Source of the DNA: an uncultured Alphaproteobacteria bacterium
Lineage (GTDB): Bacteria; Pseudomonadota; Alphaproteobacteria; RF32; CAG-239
Reading direction: 5' to 3'
Assembly (NCBI GenBank): GCA_934254915.1
Contig: CAKQMH010000001.1
Location: 207,838 to 271,837, forward strand
Length of the DNA stretch: 64,000 nt
In this document: one piece after another, positions 59,303-64,000 of the stretch
How the letters are laid out: the number at the start of each line of letters is the position of its first letter
Position numbering within the stretch: position 1 is the first letter of the stretch
Notes under the pieces: model-generated
Told to the model about the DNA's origin: nothing
The model's database searches: none
The model's input: only the letters and a program-made list of their open reading frames with translations
Made by a program: the position numbers and the translations under genes

Positions 59303-61690
59303 CTACTTTCTAACCTCCGCCCCACACTTCTTCTCAACAGCAACCATTACCTTTTGCATCAGGACTTCAAGGTCTTGATCGCTGTATGTGTTCTCGCGTG
59401 GCTGGAATGTAACCGATAAAGCTATCGACTTTTTACCGGCGGGCAGATTTTCGCCTTCATAAACATCAAAAATCCGAACTTCGGTAATGTTTTCACGGTC
59501 AGCCGTACGCGCCGCCGCCATAACATCAGCCGCTGAAACGGCTTTGTCCATAACAAACGCAAAGTCTTTATCTATCGGTTGCAAGGGTGAGAGTTCCAGT
59601 TTTTTACGAGCTTTACCTGCCCCATTACGCGGCAACGGAATGTTATCCAAAAATGTTTCAAACGCAACTACCCGTTGTTTGATACCTAATTTTTTCAAAA
59701 TCAACGGATGAATTTCGCCAAAATAAGCAATAACATTTTTGCCCAACCGTAATGCTCCGCTGCGTCCCGGGTGATAGTAAGCCGGAGCATCAGTGCTGAT
59801 TTGCGCATTGTCAAACGGACCATTAGCCGCAGCAATTGCCGCTATTGCATCAGCTTTGGCATCAAACACGTCATAGACTCTGGCTTCACCGCTCCAATGT
59901 TTTTTCGAGGTCATACCTGAACGAATACCCCCGGCAACCATATTTTGTTCCATCGGTTTGCGTCCGTAAAATGCCGGTCCTACTTCAAAAATCGCTACAT
60001 TGGCATATCCGCGGGCGATATTGTTTTTCAGTCCCAACAACAAATTCGGCAAAACCGACGGCCGCATAACATCAAGTTCAGACGTAATTGGATTACATAA
60101 ACGAACTTCTTCTTTACCATTCAAAAAATCCTTAGCCAGTTTTGAATCGGTAAAGCTCCAGGTTACTGTTTCAAACATTCCTCGGTCGGCCAATTCATGC
60201 TTAACCGTAACCACACGGCGTTGTTCCGGAGTCAAAACCTGTTTAGGAAATTGTCCGCGAATCAAAGGCACTGCCGGAATAGCATCAAGCCCGATCATCC
60301 GCACAATTTCTTCCACCAAATCATGTTCACCTTCAATATCGCCGCGCCAGGTCGGAGAAATCGCTTTCACCTTATTGCCCTCATCGCTGACTTCGAAACC
60401 CAATTTTTGCAAAATTTCCATAATTTGCGATTTTGATACTTCAATACCGGCAAAATTTTTCATTCTTTCCGGACGCAAATAAGCCACACGGCGCTGATAA
60501 TTTTCACTGCCGACGATTTCCTGATTTGAGGCTTCACCGCCGCAAATCTGCAAAATCAATTGCGTAGCATAATCCGAACCGCTGATATTTGACATCGGAT
60601 CAACCCAACGTTCATAGCGATAACGGGAATCCGAATCAATTTGGAATTTTCGGCCGGTGCGAGCAATACATTCCGGTGCAAATAACGCACATTCCAAAAA
60701 TACATTTTGCGTATCCGCTGAGCAGCCTTTTGCCTCGCCGCCCATAATTCCGCCTAGGCATTGCACGCCGTCATCATCGCAAACACCCAATGATTGGCTG
60801 TCAAGCGCATATTCCTTGCCTTCCAACGATACAAATTTTTCGCCTTCACGCGCCATACGCACACAAATATTACCATTCAGCTTATCGGCATCAAACACAT
60901 GCAGCGGACGAGCCAAATCATAATTAACATAGTTGGTCACATCAACCAGCGGCGAAATCGAACGCAAACCGATTGCGGTCAAGCGGTCTTTCATCCATTT
61001 CGGTGTTGCCGCTTTATTATTAACGCCTTTGATATAGCGGCCGACATAGGTCGGGCAAGCCTGTAAGTCATCAATCGTAACCTTAATCGGGCTGCTGAAA
61101 GTATTGCCTTGTTTTTTAATCTCTAATGGTTTTAATTTTCCAAGTCCGGCGGCGGCTAAATCTCTCGCTACCCCGCGAACCCCCAAACACTCAGCACGAT
61201 TCGGAGTAATTGAAATGTCAAATACCGGATCAATTGCCAAAACTTCTGCCGCAGCAACTCCAATCGGAGTATCGGCCGGCAGTTCAATAATTCCGGTATG
61301 ATCTTCACCGATACCAAGTTCTTTTTCCGAACACAGCATACCGAAACTTTCGACACCGCGGATTTTACCGACTTTTAACACCTCATTGTAGCACGGAATC
61401 ATTGTTCCGACCGGCGCAAAAACGCCGATTATCCCTTGTTTTACATTCGGCGCACCGCAAACTACCTGCAGATTTTGCTTTCCGTCATTAACCTTTAACA
61501 AATGCAAGTGGTCGGAGTCAGGATGCATTGTGCATTCTTCAACTTTTGCCGTGACAAAACCGTTTAACTTAGTCGCCGGATTAATAACTTCTTCAACCTC
61601 CAAACCGATACGGGTTAAAGTTTCGGCGATTTCATCAACGCCAGCCGTTGTATCCAAGTGTTCCTTTAACCATGATAAAGTAAATTTCAT
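59303..61690 (-). CDS. pheT: Phenylalanyl-tRNA synthetase beta subunit
   Basis: Large subunit (795 aa) of the alpha2-beta2 enzyme charging tRNA-Phe. Domain order is standard: an EMAP/OB tRNA-binding region near the start (GFVTAKVEECTMHPDSDHLH, in part MHPDSDHLH), B3/B4 editing region (SISPLVDVTNYVNYDLARPLH), a catalytic-like core, and a C-terminal FDX-ACB domain (PLQPIDKDFAFVMD, ending RSYRENTYS-like QPRENTYSD). It overlaps pheS by 4 bp (ATGA). A strong terminator lies past the downstream repeat. Confidence 0.97.
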   Translation of the reverse strand: MKFTLSWLKEHLDTTAGVDEIAETLTRIGLEVEEVINPATKLNGFVTAKVEECTMHPDSDHLHLLKVNDGKQNLQVVCGAPNVKQGIIGVFAPVGTMIPCYNEVLKVGKIRGVESFGMLCSEKELGIGEDHTGIIELPADTPIGVAAAEVLAIDPVFDISITPNRAECLGVRGVARDLAAAGLGKLKPLEIKKQGNTFSSPIKVTIDDLQACPTYVGRYIKGVNNKAATPKWMKDRLTAIGLRSISPLVDVTNYVNYDLARPLHVFDADKLNGNICVRMAREGEKFVSLEGKEYALDSQSLGVCDDDGVQCLGGIMGGEAKGCSADTQNVFLECALFAPECIARTGRKFQIDSDSRYRYERWVDPMSNISGSDYATQLILQICGGEASNQEIVGSENYQRRVAYLRPERMKNFAGIEVSKSQIMEILQKLGFEVSDEGNKVKAISPTWRGDIEGEHDLVEEIVRMIGLDAIPAVPLIRGQFPKQVLTPEQRRVVTVKHELADRGMFETVTWSFTDSKLAKDFLNGKEEVRLCNPITSELDVMRPSVLPNLLLGLKNNIARGYANVAIFEVGPAFYGRKPMEQNMVAGGIRSGMTSKKHWSGEARVYDVFDAKADAIAAIAAANGPFDNAQISTDAPAYYHPGRSGALRLGKNVIAYFGEIHPLILKKLGIKQRVVAFETFLDNIPLPRNGAGKARKKLELSPLQPIDKDFAFVMDKAVSAADVMAAARTADRENITEVRIFDVYEGENLPAGKKSIALSVTFQPRENTYSDQDLEVLMQKVMVAVEKKCGAEVRK

Positions 61691-62790
61691 CTTGCCGCTC
61701 CTCCATTATTACTCAATCCACCTGTCATTGACGCCTCATCAAGAGGAACAAATCCATAATGTTTTAACCAACGGACATCTGATTCAAAAAATGTTCGCAA
61801 ATCCGGAATACCATATTTGAGCATGGCTAATCGATCCAGTCCCAAGCCGAAAGCAAAGCCCTGATATTCCTCCGGATCAATCCCGCAAGCTTTCAAAACA
61901 TTAGGATGAACCATCCCGCAGCCCAAAATCTCCAGCCAATCCGTACCGGCACCGATTTTCAATTCTGTTTTGCTTTTCAGGCAACCGATATCCATTTCCG
62001 CCGACGGTTCAGTGAACGGAAAATATGACGGACGATAACGTACCGGAATCTCATCAAGCTCAAAAAAGGCCTTGATAAACTCATACAAACAGCCTTTCAG
62101 ATTGGCAAAAGTTGTCGTCTTATCAATAACCAAACCTTCAACCTGATGGAACATCGGCGTATGAGTTGCATCATAATCCGAACGATAAGTTCTGCCCGGA
62201 GCAATAATTCTGATTGGCGGCTGTTTCTTTTCCATGGTGCGGATTTGCACAGCCGAAGTTTGTGTTCTGACCACATAGCTGTCATCAAAATTATCACTTT
62301 CAGGATTGGGAATATAGAAAGTATCCTGCATTTGACGCGCCGGATGGTTTGCCGGTGTATTCAAAGCATTAAAATTATGGAATTGGTCTTCAATGTCCGG
62401 TCCGTCCACAACCTCAAAACCCATTTCACCAAAAATCGCAACAACCTCTTCATAGATTTTGGAAACCGGATGAATACGCCCCTGATTTTCGGGTCTGATC
62501 GGCAGCGTAACATCTATTTTTTCGTTAGCCAATTTAGCATTCAGTTCTTTTGCTTCCAAATCTGTCTTTTTGCTTTCGATTGCATTTTCAATTTCGGTTT
62601 TCAGCACATTGAGCAGACGTCCGGTTTCTTTTTTTTCCTCCAAAGAAAGCGCCCCCAAACCTTTCATCATTTCGGTAATACGCCCTTTTTTTCCCAAAAC
62701 AGCAACTCTGGTTTCTTCCAGTGCTTTCATATCTGCCGCTTGATTAACCAGAGCCGTCAATTCGGCTTTAAGATTTTCTATATTTTCCAT
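61687..62790 (-). CDS. pheS: Phenylalanyl-tRNA synthetase alpha subunit
   Basis: Catalytic subunit of 367 aa. An N-terminal coiled-coil (about 1-85) is followed by class II motif 2 (FHQVEGLVIDK) and motif 3 (GFAFGLGLDRLAMLKYGI). The start at 62790 is chosen for GGTGA just upstream; a reading starting 7 codons earlier adds a non-conserved leader. It stands after rplT with a terminator-like hairpin in between, so pheST may be partly separated from the ribosomal genes. Confidence 0.97.
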   Translation of the reverse strand: MENIENLKAELTALVNQAADMKALEETRVAVLGKKGRITEMMKGLGALSLEEKKETGRLLNVLKTEIENAIESKKTDLEAKELNAKLANEKIDVTLPIRPENQGRIHPVSKIYEEVVAIFGEMGFEVVDGPDIEDQFHNFNALNTPANHPARQMQDTFYIPNPESDNFDDSYVVRTQTSAVQIRTMEKKQPPIRIIAPGRTYRSDYDATHTPMFHQVEGLVIDKTTTFANLKGCLYEFIKAFFELDEIPVRYRPSYFPFTEPSAEMDIGCLKSKTELKIGAGTDWLEILGCGMVHPNVLKACGIDPEEYQGFAFGLGLDRLAMLKYGIPDLRTFFESDVRWLKHYGFVPLDEASMTGGLSNNGGAAR

Positions 62791-62881
62791 TTTGTCACCA
62801 TCCAAAATCATTGTCGACCATTTAACCTCTGCCGACGCGGGTTCTGTAATATTTGCTTTTCATCTCAGAGTTTAAAATAAT

Positions 62882-62911
62882 AAAGAGCCACTCCGCTGAG
62901 AGCGACCCTTT
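62882..62911 (-). terminator. Hairpin between rplT and pheS
   Basis: On the minus strand AAAGGGTCGCTC pairs with GAGTGGCTCTTT (12 bp with G-U pairs, 6-nt loop) followed by ATTATTTTA. It could terminate rpmI-rplT or act as an attenuator for pheST, which in Enterobacteria is attenuated. Confidence 0.65.
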
Positions 62912-62959
62912 ATCATTTTTTGTTTTCAAAACTTATATCAGCTTATAGCTATATAAAGT

Positions 62960-63316
62960 TTAGTTAAGAGCAGCCTTAGCTTGATCAACTAACTTAGCAA
63001 ATGCTTCGGGCTCTTTTACAGCAATATCAGCCAAAACTTTACGATCCAGCTCGATACCGGCTTTATCAAGCCCGCTGATAAATCGAGAATAGGTCATATC
63101 GTGCAATCTGGTTGCTGCATTGATTCTTTGAATCCACAAGGTGCGGAAATTTCTCTTTTTAGCTCTTCTGTCGCGATAAGCATATTGCAAAGCTTTTTCA
63201 ACTTTTTCAATAGCAACGCGGAAAACGTTTTTCGAACGACCTCTATAACCTTTAGCCATAGAGAAAACTTTTTTATGACGAGCGTGGGCTGTAACACCTC
63301 TTTTAATACGTGACAT
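62960..63316 (-). CDS. rplT: 50S ribosomal protein L20
   Basis: Basic 118-aa protein needed early in 50S assembly. The standard pattern RIKRGVTAHARHKKVFSMAKGYRGRSKNVFR (in part KGYRGRSKNVFR) and the later INAATRLHDMTYSRFI are present. It follows rpmI by 11 bp, the usual rpmI-rplT pair. infC, the common upstream partner, is not in this window. Confidence 0.97.
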   Translation of the reverse strand: MSRIKRGVTAHARHKKVFSMAKGYRGRSKNVFRVAIEKVEKALQYAYRDRRAKKRNFRTLWIQRINAATRLHDMTYSRFISGLDKAGIELDRKVLADIAVKEPEAFAKLVDQAKAALN

Positions 63317-63327
63317 CTAACTTCTCC

Positions 63328-63525
63328 CTACAAATATGGTAAAAACTTTTTAACAATCTGGGTATCAACAGCCGAAAGCAAAGTTGTACCACGAGCTTGT
63401 CTTTTCATTTTTTGAGTTTTGCAGAAGAGGCAGTGTCTCTTGAACGCAAAGTTTCTTTTCAATTTACCGGTACCGGTAACGCCGAAACGTTTTTTTACGG
63501 CACTTTTAGTTTTTAATTTAGGCAT
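63328..63525 (-). CDS. rpmI: 50S ribosomal protein L35
   Basis: A 65-aa ribosomal protein: MPKLKTKSAVKKRFGVTGTG is the family start. The region after KRHC (KRHCLFCKTQKMKRQ) has two Cys (CLFC) instead of the more common LLTKKS, which is unusual for L35. Transcribed with rplT. The upstream 475 bp hold no gene, so its promoter must lie there or beyond. Confidence 0.95.
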   Translation of the reverse strand: MPKLKTKSAVKKRFGVTGTGKLKRNFAFKRHCLFCKTQKMKRQARGTTLLSAVDTQIVKKFLPYL

Positions 63526-63711
63526 TTTAATCCCTTTCTATCTAAATACAATTAACGGAATTATCAAGAGTCGCCAGGCATGCCATTAGCCCAAACCACT
63601 CTATTCAGCCGGTGTTATACTATTTAAAAACATCAATTGCAAGCATTTTCTAAAATTTTATTGCAAGCCGCAACATAAAATTGTTTAGCCTCTATTTTTA
63701 ATATACTGAGT

Positions 63712-63958
63712 CATAGAAGTTCGGATAGCGTGTGTGATAAACCACTAAGTAAAAACAACCACTGCTCTGGTTGTTTTTGTCTGCAAGGTCTTGGGAACAT
63801 CTTGTTGAGCTAGAATGCTACTGCATTTCGCTGCGAAACTAGATGCCCAAGAAAAAATAGTACATGACAGAACACGGCACCGGAGTTTACATAAAACGTA
63901 AATGAGGATGGCGTTATCCCCGTAAAATCGCTTTAGATGTGCCGTTATACGCACTTCC
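63712..63958. repeat. Inverted-repeat element, copy B, with internal hairpins
   Basis: Left end CATAGAAGTTCGGA (63712-63725) and right end AAAATCGCTTTAGAT (63924-63938) to CACTTCC (63958) match copy A; TAGTACATGA recurs at 63858-63867. Inside are a terminator-like 11-bp hairpin AAAAACAACCA/TGGTTGTTTTT (63751-63778) and a longer fold TCTTGGG/CCCAAGA (63789-63852). It occupies most of the 475-bp gap upstream of rpmI; I see no gene in that gap. Confidence 0.75.
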
Positions 63959-64000
63959 TGGAAGTTTCGGATAGAGGAATTTATAGAGTGGATAACAAGG

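Noticed and set aside
58949..59313. Several short frames around 59 kb
   Set aside because: They run through dispersed repeats, a terminator and the inverted-repeat element, with no ribosome sites.
62146..62880. A 244-codon plus-strand frame rich in Phe, Ile and Arg
   Set aside because: It is antisense to pheS, whose catalytic motifs are intact; there is no coding evidence for the plus strand.
63745..63954. A 69-codon minus-strand frame in copy B
   Set aside because: It spans hairpins and element ends; no conserved protein pattern.

Overview
The window reads as chromosomal DNA of an alphaproteobacterium. The evidence is the neighbourhood fliQ-fliR-flhB followed by a CckA-type hybrid kinase (the Caulobacter order), MipZ, HdaA, an FtsZ with a long C-terminal linker, the acpS-lepB-rnc-era block, the flgF-flgG-flgA-flgH order with a sigma-54 promoter, and a protein built of FlaF domains. 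The metabolic genes (pta-ackA, a FucO-type reductase, a fused FeoA-FeoB ferrous iron importer) suggest a fermentative, low-oxygen life. A host-associated gut alphaproteobacterium is plausible, but that is inference.

Layout. 0.1-11 kb (+): D-Ala-D-Ala carboxypeptidase, mipZ, then a nearly gapless series pgm, a GH114/TM1410-like protein, fliQ, fliR, flhB, cckA and hdaA. 11-19.5 kb (-): a slimmed division/cell-wall cluster mraY-ftsW-murG-murB-ftsQ-ftsA-ftsZ without murD, murC or ddl. 19.6-28 kb: pta-ackA (-), ndk, a DUF2066 protein and perM (+), then acpS, lepB, rnc, era and an NlpE-like lipoprotein (-). 28-32 kb (+): flgFGAH behind a sigma-54 promoter, then a two-domain FlaF-like protein.

32-37.3 kb is an AT-rich accessory stretch ending at tRNA-Pro(CGG). 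It holds hypothetical proteins, a secreted ankyrin protein and a decaying operon (radical SAM/SPASM tail, GNAT, truncated Nudix). 37.4-46.3 kb is a surface-polysaccharide locus (Ugd, UDP-glucuronate 4-epimerase-like enzyme, four glycosyltransferases). 46.4-50.1 kb holds small exported proteins: two paralogues with a 23-residue repeat around a DUF1737 gene, a GH108 muramidase, and three tandem lineage-specific exported proteins.

50.2-64 kb returns to core genes: fucO, feoAB, a divergent short metK behind a SAM-II-like leader, a patatin, pepA, sua5/tsaC, pheT-pheS and rplT-rpmI. Three related inverted-repeat elements lie at 56.0, 59.2 and 63.8 kb around pepA and pheST-rplT-rpmI.

The most distinctive observations are the tandem FlaF protein, the SAM-II-like pseudoknot before the divergent metK, the 23-residue-repeat secreted proteins beside a muramidase, the dispersed near-palindromic elements, and the co-linear placement of cckA and hdaA with flagellar export genes. 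All calls come from reading the sequence; no database search was run.
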